A stretch of 64,000 nucleotides of DNA from Desulfosporosinus sp. Sb-LF (GCF_004766055.1 NZ_SPQR01000001.1:372001-436000), one strand, 5' to 3'; counted from the first letter of the stretch, positions 48,559-57,990 are shown. The notes: generated by a model not told the origin, from the sequence alone. Made by a program: numbers and translations.

Positions 48559-49410
48559 ATGATACATTCTTTTTTAATGGTTGGACAATCCAATATGGCC
48601 GGACGGGGATTTCTGAAAGATGTCCCTCCGATTTGCAATGAACGAATAAAGATGCTGCGAAACGGGCGCTGGCAAATTATGACGGAACCTATAAACTATG
48701 ATCGGCCTTTTTCTGGTGTTGGCCTTGCAGCCTCCTTTGCGGCGGCATGGTGTCAAAAACATAAAAATGAAGAAATTGGGCTAATTCCTTGCGCTGATGG
48801 TGGCACCAGCCTTGATGACTGGGCTGTGGGGGGAGTATTATTTGAACACGCGGTGTTCCAGGCAAAGATTGCCCAACGAACTAGCGTGTTGGATGGAATA
48901 CTTTGGCATCAAGGCGAAAATGAATGCTCTCCGGAACTCTCTAGCCGTTACTATGAAAAGTTTTTACTCATTGTCGAGGCATTCCGCCATGAACTCTCTG
49001 TGCCAAACATACCTCTTATTATGGGGGGGCTTGGGGACTATTTAAGTAGTGGCATGTTTGGTGAATATTTTCAAGTGTACCCATTAGTCAATAAAGAACT
49101 TGAAAATTTTTCTAATTCGCAGAAAAATTGCTACTTTGTTACAGCTTCAGGTCTTCAAGCCAATCCGGACGGTATTCACATGAATGCAGTTTCTCAAAGA
49201 ATATTTGGTCTACGATATTTTGAAGCCTTTGACAAGCTAAAACATATATTGATGCCTCTTGAAGGTGAAAATAGTGCAGTTAATATTGATAGCGAAAGAC
49301 CGTTATCCAAAGCAGAAAGGATTACCCTGTTGGAAAATAAGTTTGTCAAAGGCGATTTATCATTAGAAGCTTACCAAGCACAACTGGCAAAAATAAATAG
49401 CCAGATGTAA
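48559..49410 (+). CDS. SASA/SGNH-type carbohydrate esterase
   Basis: The 283-residue protein shows the esterase blocks FLMVGQSNMAGRG (serine), LWHQGENEC and PDGIHMNAVSQ (Asp-His pair), as in sialate O-acetylesterase or CE6 acetyl xylan esterase-type proteins. No signal peptide is seen, so it is cytosolic. A C-terminal helix (LLENKFVKGDLSLEAYQAQL) resembles a short SHOCT-like motif. Substrate unknown. Confidence 0.88.
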   Translation: MIHSFLMVGQSNMAGRGFLKDVPPICNERIKMLRNGRWQIMTEPINYDRPFSGVGLAASFAAAWCQKHKNEEIGLIPCADGGTSLDDWAVGGVLFEHAVFQAKIAQRTSVLDGILWHQGENECSPELSSRYYEKFLLIVEAFRHELSVPNIPLIMGGLGDYLSSGMFGEYFQVYPLVNKELENFSNSQKNCYFVTASGLQANPDGIHMNAVSQRIFGLRYFEAFDKLKHILMPLEGENSAVNIDSERPLSKAERITLLENKFVKGDLSLEAYQAQLAKINSQM

Positions 49411-49535
49411 TACAAAATCGCAACAAGATGTAATTGGATTTTTTTCTGGAAAGTTCAATCTAGTGGAGATAATCTTCCAAAGGCGTAAATCCCAGTAGTT
49501 GGCCATCGCCCCAGTATCTTAACAAACGAGCATCA

Positions 49536-49566
49536 AGACGAGTATCGAAAAATGCTCGTCTTTTTT
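49536..49566 (+). terminator. Terminator after the esterase gene
   Basis: AGACGAG and CTCGTCT followed by TTTTT. Confidence 0.8.
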
Positions 49567-49582
49567 GCTGGAGGGGTTAATC

Positions 49583-49654
49583 TTGTCTGCTTTCCATTAT
49601 CCTGCAAATCCGTCACAACATGAATTTTTGCAAAGTTCAGTTAAAATGATTTAA
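49583..49654 (+). other. Possible 23-residue leader peptide
   Basis: GGAGGGG lies ahead of TTG 49583; the frame reads MSAFHYPANPSQHEFLQSSV then KMI. It could be a remnant or a small peptide; no family recognised. Confidence 0.25.
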
Positions 49655-49739
49655 TGGTAGCCAGGTTAAATATTACCTGATATACTTAATTTGGGCAGTA
49701 TCATTAGAACTGCACCTTTTCATGGAATCCTAACAATTT

Positions 49740-49831
49740 AAATGGTTCTGCCTAGACCTGTTACGGGCCAGGACAGAGGGATGAAACTGTTATATTTAGA
49801 AAGTTCCTTCTGGCTAAAGGAACTTTTTTTA
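49740..49831 (+). promoter_or_regulatory. panB leader with terminator (unidentified RNA class)
   Basis: A folded stretch TTCTGCCTAGACCTGTTACG, then GGCCAGGACAGAGGGATGA, is followed by a terminator (AAAGTTCCTT, CTGGCT, AAAGGAACTTTTTTT, 49799-49831) just ahead of panB. The layout is that of a riboswitch or other attenuator. I do not match it to a known class with confidence; the pan motif is one candidate by position. Confidence 0.5.
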
Positions 49832-49877
49832 TGTCAACATTGTTTTCTCACCTCTCCTGAAAAAAGGAGGAAAAATT

Positions 49878-50714
49878 ATGAAATCAACAAAAGACTTCAT
49901 GGAAATGAAAAACCAAAAAGAAAAGATAGTCATGGTAACTGCCTACGATTATCCATCAGCCAAACTAGCCGAGCAAGCAGATGTGGACATGATTCTTGTT
50001 GGTGATTCTCTAGGCAATGTTGTGCTTGGCTATGATTCAACCATCTATGTGACGATGGAAGATATGACTCATCACGCTAAGGCGGTTAAACGTGGGGCTT
50101 GCAACACTTTTATAGTAGTTGATATGCCATTTATGAGCTATCATCTATCGGTAAGGGATACACTTTTAAACGGAGCAAGGCTTATTCAGGAAACTGGTGC
50201 TCATGCTGTAAAAGTGGAAGGTGCTGATGGAGTGCTCTTACATATCGAAGCGCTTGTAAAAGCTGGTATTCCTGTTGTATCTCATCTAGGGCTGACTCCA
50301 CAATCAGTGGGAGTCCTTGGCGGATTTAAAGTTCAGGGGAAGGATGCAGAAGCCGCTAGGAAAATGGTCGAGGATGCAAAACGATGTCAGGATGCAGGGG
50401 CATTCGCTGTTGTGCTTGAATGTGTTCCAAAACAGCTCGCTGTGGAAATTTCATCATTTCTGTCGATTCCTACGATAGGGATTGGAGCAGGTGTTCATAC
50501 TGATGGGCAAGTGCTTGTATACCATGACATTCTCACTTACGGAGTAGAACGCGTCTCGAAATTTGTTAAACCATATGCAAATGTAAATAAACAAATTATT
50601 GACGGCCTACAAGCATATGTAAACGAAGTGCGAAATAAACTTTTCCCTGATGACCAGCATAGTTTTACGATGAAAGAAGAAGAATTAAAGACTCTTTACG
50701 GAGGTAGGGAATAA
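49878..50714 (+). CDS. panB: 3-methyl-2-oxobutanoate hydroxymethyltransferase
   Basis: PanB adds a hydroxymethyl group from methylene-THF to ketoisovalerate to give ketopantoate, the first step to pantothenate and CoA. Marks: [30 protein letters not shown], and [18 protein letters not shown]. The length of 278 residues is normal. AAAAGGAGG lies ahead of the ATG. panC and panD are absent nearby. A terminator follows at 50792-50832. Confidence 0.96.
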   Translation: MKSTKDFMEMKNQKEKIVMVTAYDYPSAKLAEQADVDMILVGDSLGNVVLGYDSTIYVTMEDMTHHAKAVKRGACNTFIVVDMPFMSYHLSVRDTLLNGARLIQETGAHAVKVEGADGVLLHIEALVKAGIPVVSHLGLTPQSVGVLGGFKVQGKDAEAARKMVEDAKRCQDAGAFAVVLECVPKQLAVEISSFLSIPTIGIGAGVHTDGQVLVYHDILTYGVERVSKFVKPYANVNKQIIDGLQAYVNEVRNKLFPDDQHSFTMKEEELKTLYGGRE

Positions 50715-50791
50715 ACGCCATCACTGCTATGCCAAGGACTATAAGGAAGTAAAAGAAATATACGAGTAAAATATTGTTCAGTAAACAAGGA

Positions 50792-50832
50792 AAATGCTGA
50801 TTCACCATTATTGGAAGGAAATCAGCATTTTT
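50792..50832 (+). terminator. Terminator after panB
   Basis: AAATGCTGATT and AATCAGCATTT followed by TTCATTTTTT. Confidence 0.85.
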
Positions 50833-50917
50833 CATTTTTTCCATAGTATAAGAATAATACGAAGAGGCTCCTTCTGTTTTCTGTGATCACAATATTCCAC
50901 TGCAATTATTTAATACA

Positions 50918-51634
50918 TTAGCGCTTCCGCATACCACCGCCGCCAAATATCAAAAAGATATCAAGAATAAACGTAAATAGATTTACAAAATCCAGGAAAA
51001 TACTGAGTGTTACCATCACTGCATTGTCTGCTGTAGCATACTTAGCGCGTTGAAAATCTAAAGCGGTCATCAAACTAAAAAGAATTGCTCCTCCTAAGCC
51101 AATCAGTAGTCCGAAAGGGCTAAAAAAACTGCTGAAAAACATAGAGAGAATCATAATCCCTAACAGAACCAATAAGCCGATGAAGAGTACTTTAGACATA
51201 CTACTCAAATTACGCTTTGTCATTAGCCCGTATGCGCCAAAGGCAGCGAAGACAATAAAAGTGACCAGCGCGGCTTGACCAAGTACTGCAAGTCCGTCAG
51301 AAGATGCCGCAAGTGTCTGAACTAGAGGTCCGAGAACGACTCCTGCGCAAGCTGCAAAGACTAAGGCTAAACCACCTGTAAGTCCAGCGCTCGGGTCATC
51401 TCCACGAGTTAAAGCACGCCGGTTCATCACAGGAATCGTAAATAACAAAATAAACTCCAAAATAACTGCTATCATAAAATAGTTTGGTGGCACTAGGAAA
51501 GCTCCAGCGGCCATGGCCAAGAACATGAAAGACAAAAGTCCCATAATTTGAGTCAATGAAACCGTTTTGACCTTTCTCAGTTCAATGATGGAAGGGTTGT
51601 GATAATAATGGGAAGAATTCTCAGAAGAAGGCAT
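50918..51634 (-). CDS. Bax inhibitor-1 family membrane protein
   Basis: The 238-residue protein has seven predicted helices and the BI-1 end (ALDFQRAKYATADNAVMVTLS, then LDFVNLFTFILDIFLIFGG). Bacterial members such as YetJ are pH-sensitive calcium leak channels. GAGAGGTGAAAGTG lies ahead of the ATG. Single gene. Confidence 0.93.
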   Translation of the reverse strand: MPSSENSSHYYHNPSIIELRKVKTVSLTQIMGLLSFMFLAMAAGAFLVPPNYFMIAVILEFILLFTIPVMNRRALTRGDDPSAGLTGGLALVFAACAGVVLGPLVQTLAASSDGLAVLGQAALVTFIVFAAFGAYGLMTKRNLSSMSKVLFIGLLVLLGIMILSMFFSSFFSPFGLLIGLGGAILFSLMTALDFQRAKYATADNAVMVTLSIFLDFVNLFTFILDIFLIFGGGGMRKR

Positions 51635-52627
51635 ACACTTTCACCTCTCTCATCCAAATTTAGACGACCAGATCTATAGCCATATTTTATCACTACTAAA
51701 CGTACTTTTCTAATGAATCTAGAAAACTTCACAGAACCTTAAGATTTCTGTGAAAACTAACCAGTCATTCAGAGACAGTCATAGAACACACCCGGCGGAT
51801 TTGAAGGGATGTTGTCGGATTGGGCGTCTTTAATGAGGTGGTAATGTAATAAAGGGGAAGAGTTTGTTTGTAGTCGGACTGCCTGATTGGCAAAGAAATA
51901 GACTTTGTTTAAGCGTTATATCAAAATAAAAAGCCACTATTTCTAGCAGCTTCAAGGGTATAAATAAGAGCACGCAATGATCTTAGCTAACACCAATATA
52001 GATCCCTTATCACCTAGTCATGATCTTGCGACCATAATAAAGCAAATCACAACCCATATTAATGATTCGTTCGACCTTACAAGATATCTACCCAGCTACA
52101 TACAACCTTTCGGCTGTATATAACCGACTCTCTTACACATGCATACATCTACTGACATATGGTTGAGTAAGAAACTCAACACCCAGTAAAATCTTAGCTC
52201 GACCCTTTATGATAAGTTGGAACCTCAAAGCAATCGGAAATAGACTGCAGTAAAGCTTTTCCTAACCACAAAAGATCTTCCCTCCGACTATAGACAAGCG
52301 CTTTAGCACCTGCAGATAATCTTTGGCCGACCTATATACACCCGATAATGAGCATATATACATCTTGGCTCAACCATTACATACCCTTATGATCGTATTA
52401 TTGCCTTTAGTTCCTTATATTATGTTGGTAAATTTAAGGTAAATTAGATTAGACTATTTCGAAGTACGTGAGTTCAGAGGATTTTTGATTACATAAGGTT
52501 CTTTTTGGGAATTCGGCTATGATTCTCAGGAACATCAATTCGCAAAGCCAAAAGGAGCCAAGTAACAAACTATAAATTATAAAGACCGCCTTTTTAGAGG
52601 GGCTATCGGACATCCAATGGGTCTAAA
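51635..52627. repeat. Gene-poor region with degenerate repeats
   Basis: About 1 kb without a gene. On the minus strand a degenerate unit with the outline GGTCG-purine-GC-AAGAT ... GGTG recurs at about 52355-52375, 52300-52335, 52165-52203 and 52005-52045. A frame on the minus strand reads SAKDYLQVLKRLSIVGGKIF before a stop, so part may be old coding DNA. Confidence 0.35.
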
Positions 52628-52939
52628 TCATTTAGGATTCTGCTCTGAAGGAAACGCCGCTGACGATGTCGCCAAAATTGAGTTGCCAAAAGCAAAATAG
52701 GCTATCCTTAAAGCCTCGGCAATTTCTGTATCGGTTACCCCTTGTGCCCGGAGTTGATTGGCAATAGATGCAACCCCCTGACCGGCACCATGCGCGGCAT
52801 CCAAAGCCAGGGCGATCAATAGTTTGGTCTTTTGATCGAGAGTACCCGGCGTCATTGCAGAAGTAAATACCTTTTCGATAGCTTGTGCAAAATCAGGATC
52901 ATTGTTTTCCAAGAACTTTAAATAGATGGGTAGTGACAT
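52628..52939 (-). CDS. Carboxymuconolactone decarboxylase/AhpD-like protein without the CxxC
   Basis: The 103-residue protein has the AhpD-like helical pattern (LDQKTKLLIALALDAAHGAGQ, GVTDTEIAEALRIAYFAFG). In redox-active members the segment after DAAHG has CxxC; here it is GAGQG, with no cysteine in the whole protein. It may be a non-catalytic relative. AGGAGGTTTTC-type RBS ahead (read on the minus strand). Confidence 0.85.
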   Translation of the reverse strand: MSLPIYLKFLENNDPDFAQAIEKVFTSAMTPGTLDQKTKLLIALALDAAHGAGQGVASIANQLRAQGVTDTEIAEALRIAYFAFGNSILATSSAAFPSEQNPK

Positions 52940-53168
52940 GAGAAAACCTCCAATCTTTTAATGCTATTACATTAGCTTATCCAGAACTATTGACCATAAT
53001 AAGATTTGTCATATCACTCAGTGCTTGGTTGCGATTTGATCAGACCATTTTACATCAGTATTCTTTAGTGCCTCAGTGATCCTCAGTAGGGTAAGGAAGC
53101 AGGTATACAAAAAAAGAAGGGCCCTAACAGCCCTCAGCAGAGCTGGACACAATTGTTAGTAGATGATA

Positions 53169-53390
53169 CTATTCGGTTTTTTCGAAATATGGCCTTTTGG
53201 AAAGCCAATCACTTATTAAATAAATTGCAATAAAAATAGGAAATGAATAAATATATCTCCAATGTTTGGGATTGTAAGTGCCTATCCAGAGAAAAAATGG
53301 TTCGAATGCCCAAGTTCGTTAATTATATTGGTCCCAAAGATTAGCCACAGTAGTAAATGTGTGATGATCGGTTTTACGGGCAGTTTCCCT
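53169..53390 (-). pseudogene. Membrane protein fragment (CBO0543-like end)
   Basis: The frame reads FEPFFLWIGTYNPKHWRYIY, then SFPIFIAIYLISDWLSKRP and a stop. It is the C-terminal part of a membrane protein of the kind called CBO0543 in clostridia. A stop codon separates it from an upstream piece (TVANLWDQYN), and no start exists. Confidence 0.4.
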
Positions 53391-53445
53391 TGAGTTGTGT
53401 ATGTACTTGTATGAGGATAATTAATATGTAATCGGGAGGGGGCCG

Positions 53446-53606
53446 TGTAGCTGGATGGTCCATGGGTCGACAGATGAAGGACTCTGCTACGAGCTGATGG
53501 AGCAGTGTCCAGTGTTGGTAGAAAAGGTAACCCTTACGATAACGCCTTAATGGAATCTTTTTATAGGACGATAAAAAGAGAGCTTATTCATGAATTAAGT
53601 TCATAA
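53446..53606 (+). pseudogene. IS3-family transposase (integrase core) remnant
   Basis: Two frames joined by small deletions read VAGWSMGRQMKDSA-like text and then SVGRKGNPYDNALMESFYRT, KRELIHELSS. This is the DDE region near the last Glu of IS3 OrfB. No ends remain. Confidence 0.75.
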
Positions 53607-53756
53607 AATTTACTTAACTTTGTGTCCGGTTTTTACCAATAAGTTGCCAAGTGAAAATAATACATAATATAGTATAATATGACGAAAGAGATGAGCGAAC
53701 AAAATCAGTCCCAAATAGCACTAATAGTATTAGGCACAAGAAAGAGGGCGAGGACC

Positions 53757-54485
53757 ATGAAGAAGATAAATATGTATTTATTAGCAGCGACATGGGTGCT
53801 CGCTTTGGCAAGTCTTAGTATTCCGGAAACAGTACAGTCAGCACAGAAAACTGTACCCACAGTAGCGGTTACTAAAGTTCATACCTTGACAGGTATTAGT
53901 AAGCTAAAAAGCGGTACAGTTAACGCCGTGATCCTTGGGGAATCGATTGCTGTTAGCCAAGGTGCTTCAGATCCCTTTAAAACTGGATGGAATTCTGTTC
54001 TTGAAACATCTTTATTTAACACATATTCAAACAAAATAGTGTGGGACAACAAAGCTTCATCAGGAAATCTTATAGATTATTGCTTAAAGAGAGCAACAGA
54101 GATAGTAGGTACTACGGACGCTGTATTCATTTGCGCAGGAAGAATAGATAGAAATTTCGGCACGCCAGATCAGTTCGGTGAAAAATATACACAGTTAATC
54201 CATGACATTAAAAGCAAAGCCCCTAACGCAGATATATTTTGTATTGTTGAACCTCCTATGGTTTCTTCAGACGAATCTTTATTTTTGGGTATCAGGACAG
54301 CAATTATTAATGTATGTGCTAAGACTGGGTCAAACTTATTAGATGTGTGGAGTGCATTTCCGCAAGATCAAGTTGCCTTAAGTGCATTGTTGAAGGATGG
54401 ACTTCATCCAAATGACACAGGGAATAAGCTAATGTCAGAATACATGTATAATCGATTAGCTTCGATGATAAACACAGACAAGTGA
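53757..54485 (+). CDS. Exported SGNH/GDSL-type hydrolase
   Basis: The 242-residue protein has a signal peptide (MKKINMYLLAATWVLALASL) and the SGNH blocks ILGESIAVSQG (serine), ICAGRIDRNFG and KDGLHPNDTGNKLMSE (Asp and His). It should be secreted and hydrolyse an ester, perhaps on cell-wall sugars. ATG 53757 is the start with GGGCGAGGA ahead; longer frames have no RBS. Downstream lie tandem degenerate repeats. Confidence 0.85.
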   Translation: MKKINMYLLAATWVLALASLSIPETVQSAQKTVPTVAVTKVHTLTGISKLKSGTVNAVILGESIAVSQGASDPFKTGWNSVLETSLFNTYSNKIVWDNKASSGNLIDYCLKRATEIVGTTDAVFICAGRIDRNFGTPDQFGEKYTQLIHDIKSKAPNADIFCIVEPPMVSSDESLFLGIRTAIINVCAKTGSNLLDVWSAFPQDQVALSALLKDGLHPNDTGNKLMSEYMYNRLASMINTDK

Positions 54486-54559
54486 AATTAACGCTGTAAT
54501 ACAACTTGTAGACGGTTAACTTTAAAGTAAACTATTAACAGCTCGTATGAATAGCGAAG

Positions 54560-54591
54560 CCCTCCTACCTTAATTGGCGGGAGGGATTTTT
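54560..54591 (+). terminator. Terminator after the SGNH gene
   Basis: CCCTCC, loop, GGGAGGG then ATTTTT. Confidence 0.75.
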
Positions 54592-54604
54592 GCGTTCATA
54601 GGGC

Positions 54605-55175
54605 CTTCATATATTCTTCACATAAAGGTCACGGAACGATAACAGGTTTAGCTTATTATAAATACAACAGCGCTACTTTAGCGGTTAACATACAGCTTTT
54701 TTCATTCCTTCTCCTTCTTTTACTACTCCTCCTAGTGAGGGGATTTTTTTATGAATTTATAAGGATTTAACATACTCTTTACGAAAAGTTCATGGAAAGG
54801 TGACAAGAATAAGTTATGATAAATACAACAAATAATCACTGCAAAATAAGTCGAGAAAGAATTGTATATAGAATGAAATTGATTATAATCTTAGTGTTGA
54901 TCGGTATGATTCCCTCATTATTTAGGACCTTTCCAGCTATTGACGAGTAATCGGACTAGTAGGATAACAACTCGCTAATTTAGCGGTTTACATAAGTCGG
55001 TTTTTTCTCATCTTTTGCTCCTCCTACTTAATCTATACCCCTCATAGAGAGGGGATCTTTTTTCAAGAACTCGTAGTTTTACGGTTGAAATATAGACCTT
55101 CTTTCATTTCCTCCCTTGACTTCTTCCCTCTACTAAGCACGGGGGAGACTTTTAGGGGATTTTTTTTGTTAATGA
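54605..55175. repeat. Tandem degenerate repeats after the SGNH gene
   Basis: Blocks recur: GGTCACGGAACGATAACAGG ... TTATTATAAATACAACAG (54630-54670) against GGAAAGGTGACAAGAATAAG ... ATGATAAATACAACAA (54793-54832); and CGCTACTTTAGCGGTT...GAGGGGATTTTT against CGCTAATTTAGCGGTT...GAGGGGATCTTTT. No gene is supported inside; a 25-codon frame at 54873 has no good RBS. Confidence 0.5.
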
Positions 55176-55178
55176 AAA

Positions 55179-55203
55179 AGCCACCAGCATTGCCGATGGC
55201 TTA
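55179..55203 (-). terminator. Terminator of the small secreted protein gene
   Basis: AGCCA and TGGCT close a hairpin 46 bases after the minus-strand stop, with the run of T (read on the minus strand) beyond. Confidence 0.5.
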
Positions 55204-55248
55204 GGGTCATATAAGTATTGAGTGTATTAGTTGGGATTGACTTTCGGC

Positions 55249-55476
55249 TTAGTGCTTTACTAACTTTACTGTCTTAACTGATTTTGTCGCTTTGGTTAAC
55301 TTATGGGTCGATGTCGCTTGGGTCTTGCTATTAGATGTATGATGGGTATTTTTTAAATTTTGTAGCGTGTTGGAATGTTTTACCGATGCAACCGTCTTTG
55401 CACCAGCCACACCGGCTGTTCCTAATAGTAGCCCAAACATTGTAATGAGGGCGATACTGACTTTGATTCGTTTCAT
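55249..55476 (-). CDS. Small exported Lys/Thr/His-rich protein
   Basis: The 75-residue protein has a clear signal peptide (MKRIKVSIALITMFGLLLGT, AGVAGA cleavage region) and a mature part of about 48 residues rich in Lys, Thr, Ser and His (THHTSNSKTQATSTHKLT). GAGGAGATGAGC lies ahead of the ATG. Function unknown; a basic cell-surface peptide is expected. Confidence 0.7.
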   Translation of the reverse strand: MKRIKVSIALITMFGLLLGTAGVAGAKTVASVKHSNTLQNLKNTHHTSNSKTQATSTHKLTKATKSVKTVKLVKH

Positions 55477-55676
55477 TTAGCTCATCTCCTCTTGCGTGAT
55501 GAGAGGTAGTATATGCTGGAGTTGGTTTGTTATGTATTGGCCATCCTGACTTTATTAGTGGGAGGGCTTTTTTACGTTTTCAGGCGTGTTTCGACATGTT
55601 TCAGGATAAAAGTGAATCAAGACGCTTTTCAAAGTATACGGAGTAAAGAGAATAAAAAAATCAATGGAGTGATACC

Positions 55677-55925
55677 ATGAAAACACGACCAACCCCCATC
55701 GAAGTCCTAACGCACTTCGAGCAAGACGGTACCCCTCATCCACTCCGCCTTACGCTCGACGACAAGGAACTCAGAATCGAGCAGGTCATATCAGTCACCG
55801 AAGAGAAGCTGGCCGGTAATACGATGCTTTGCTTCCGATGACAGAGCGAGATTAAGGGAGAGTTAAGGCTGTTCGAGATAAAATTCGAGTTAGGTACGTG
55901 CAAGTGGTTTCTGTAGAAGATGTAA
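55677..55925 (+). pseudogene. Small conserved protein gene with two in-frame stops
   Basis: The frame begins MKTRPTPIEVLTHFEQDG and contains EEKLAGNTMLCFR, stop (TGA, 55839), QSEIKGELRLFEIKFEL, GTCKWFL, stop (TAG, 55914), KM, stop. Family members have Cys after CFR and Trp before KM, so TGC has become TGA and TGG has become TAG. GGAGTG lies six bases ahead of the ATG. At least five other decayed copies of its 3' end occur in this window. I recognise the pattern from clostridial genomes but know no function. Confidence 0.7.
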
Positions 55926-55926
55926 T

Positions 55927-55953
55927 AAAGGAGAGTTGGCCGACTCTCCTTTT
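55927..55953 (+). terminator. Terminator of the small-gene repeat, copy C
   Basis: AAAGGAGAGT and ACTCTCCTTTT. The same kind of hairpin follows the other copies. Confidence 0.8.
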
Positions 55954-55965
55954 CACCTAAAAATC

Positions 55966-56244
55966 TTATTGAGCGATCTCAGCTGTTCCGCCAGCTGCTT
56001 GAACAGCATTAATGATTGATTGGGCATCCATTGTGCCGCTGCCGGATCCTCCACCTAGAAAAGGTAAACGAATGATTAAGCAGACCCCGCTAGGAGAAGC
56101 CACCTCAATAAGGTTTAACAGATTTATAACTGCGCCAGGTGGAATAAATATCCGGAGTATTGTTCCTGGCAATGGACCACACTGGGTTGTTGGCCTTGAT
56201 GTTGGATTTAGGCTGGTACAATTGGTTGTTTTATGGCGGCTCAT
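55966..56244 (-). CDS. Hypothetical 92-residue protein, duplicated at 60.4 kb
   Basis: The product begins MSRHKTTNCTSLNPTSRPTT, has a hydrophobic core (ILRIFIPPGAVINLLNLIEV) and ends with a Gly/Ser linker and a small helix (DAQSIINAVQAAGG). GAAAGAAAGAGGGG lies ahead of the ATG. No family is recognised; a surface or spore protein is possible. A copy with a frameshift lies at 60343-60661. Confidence 0.65.
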   Translation of the reverse strand: MSRHKTTNCTSLNPTSRPTTQCGPLPGTILRIFIPPGAVINLLNLIEVASPSGVCLIIRLPFLGGGSGSGTMDAQSIINAVQAAGGTAEIAQ

Positions 56245-56318
56245 TTAGCATTCCCCTCTTTCTTTTCGTGTGACTGTTAGAACAGTCCATAAGATTGAGA
56301 AGTGAAAGATGGGAAAGA
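55998..56318. repeat. 320-bp duplication, copy 1
   Basis: The stretch is nearly identical to 60343-60661 and contains most of the 92-residue gene plus its upstream region with GACTGTTAGAACAGTC, a perfect 16-bp palindrome. Confidence 0.9.
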
Positions 56319-56344
56319 GCTACGAGAATGATATATATTATGTT

Positions 56345-56399
56345 TGGTTGTCCAAAAATGTTACATAAAAGAGGAGAGCTTAGGTGCTCTCCTCTTTTT
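56345..56399 (+). repeat. Decayed copy G of the small-gene repeat with hairpin
   Basis: GGTTGTCCAAAAATGTTACA aligns to the 3' end of copy C and is followed by AAAAGAGGAGAGC and GCTCTCCTCTTTTT (56367-56399). Confidence 0.55.
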
Positions 56400-56469
56400 G
56401 TATATATTACCAAGACTCCTGTACTTGCACTATAATTAAATTCGTGGCATAAACATCTATTGGCATTGC

Positions 56470-57155
56470 TCACGCTTCCTCTTCATTTGTGCCCGCATCG
56501 GAAACGGTGGGGGCCTTTTCTCTGTCCTTATAATCTCTCCAAGCAAAACTAACCGAATGACCGTCAAACGCCAGAATTCTAGAGTTACTAATCCCGACTC
56601 TGTGAGTATAGCGTCCAAGATAACGAGCAACACGACCCAGAGATTTAAACGGTTTCTTACAAAAGACAACCCAATTCTTGTCATATAAAGTGTCGACTAA
56701 AGAAAGGAAATTGCTTTTTGACGCAAGTTGGGTAGCCTTGTTAAAGAAAGCAAATTCCCCCTTGTCATAGGCCTGTTTTAGAAGGTCAAGGGACTTACCT
56801 CTAAACTTTTTCGAAATAACTTTAACCGGAATAAAGAACTTCTTACGAGAACGGACGAAGCGAAGTCCATCATTGGAAAGTCCCCCTCCAGGGACGATAC
56901 AGTGGACATGAGGATGGAACGAGAGATTTTGGCCCCACGTATGGAGAACCGTGGTGGCTCCAATCGTCGCACCGAGAAATTTAGGGTCTTTGGCCAGTTC
57001 CATTAACGTATGTCCTACTGATTGAAAGAGGATGGAATAAAGAAGTTTTTGATTTTGTAAAACAAGGGTGGGTATGTTGAGAATAGCCGCAAAGTTCCAT
57101 CTCGAAGATCATCTTTTGAAGATGAGAGGAAAGAACTTGGGAGTTTTGAGACATA
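56470..57155 (-). pseudogene. IS91-family transposase, truncated
   Basis: The main frame (56470-57003) reads LGATIGATTVLHTWGQNLSF, HPHVHCIVPGGGLSNDGLRF and YLGRYTHRVGISNSRI, the Y2/HUH transposase core of IS91. Upstream, LLYSILFQSVGHTLMELA continues in frame, and a start MSQNSQVLSSHLQKMIFEME exists at about 57155 but is separated by a deletion. The C-terminal end is also lost. A GC-rich hairpin at 57232-57260 (GCCACCGCGCAGCGG) may be an end structure. Confidence 0.8.
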
Positions 57156-57315
57156 AAAAATCATCCTTTTAAAATTGATAGAATTAAACTGAAAGGATGA
57201 TATCTTGAAACTTAATAAATTAGGGCCTTAAAAAGCCACCGCGCAGCGGTTCAGTACAGTGTGCATATCGGACTCAGTTTAAAGGAACTTACGAAACATG
57301 TTTCTTTTCTAGACT

Positions 57316-57768
57316 TTACTCTTTAGTCACATCCCTTACTAGAAGTAAGCGTTTCAAAGATTCTGCCAATGCTAATCCAAATATTGAGGCGCCTAGAAAG
57401 TTAGAAACGATGGTATAAGTGTGTGTATAAGCTAATTCTGGCATTTTAAATATACTTGTTATACTATAAATAACTCCCATAAGACTAATCCCGTAGACCC
57501 ATCCCTTAAACAAATAATGTTCGTCATTTAAATATTTCATGAGGTGAGCAAACAGAATACCTAAAAGGCCAGAAAAAATAGTACGTGCTGTCAAAGCAGT
57601 AATGGTTTGTAAACTATCTATGGGTTTGTTACCAAATAGAATTATAGCCATCTCGTCTAGTAAACGTCTTTGAGCAAAATTAGAGTAATATGATATTAAA
57701 TTTCCTATTCCCTCCAATATACCCGCAATAATTCCTGCAAAAAAACCATATAATGTCCTATCCTTCAT
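57316..57768 (-). CDS. Small four-helix membrane protein, paralogue of the gene at 4397-4846
   Basis: The 150-residue protein starts MKDRTLYGFFAGIIAGILEG and shares HYLFKGWVYG and GASIFGLALAE with its paralogue. About four helices. Unlike the 4.4-kb gene, no large hairpin covers its RBS (GAGAGGATGATTATTAG ahead of ATG). Function unknown. Confidence 0.75.
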   Translation of the reverse strand: MKDRTLYGFFAGIIAGILEGIGNLISYYSNFAQRRLLDEMAIILFGNKPIDSLQTITALTARTIFSGLLGILFAHLMKYLNDEHYLFKGWVYGISLMGVIYSITSIFKMPELAYTHTYTIVSNFLGASIFGLALAESLKRLLLVRDVTKE

Positions 57769-57990
57769 CTAATAATCATCCTCTCTTTAAATTCGCCCGA
57801 TAATTTCTTCCTTAGTGGGACTTTCTCGCGATCTCTGGCTATAAGGACACTTGGCCTTGGCCATCCATAGCAAGGCAACACATTTAGTTAGTATTACAGA
57901 AAATGAGAGATTCAATACTGGGTGCTTTCCATATCCTTCGTTATAGGACGCAAAGTTTAAAAAAAGGTAAATTTCGGGAGAGGATCATAG

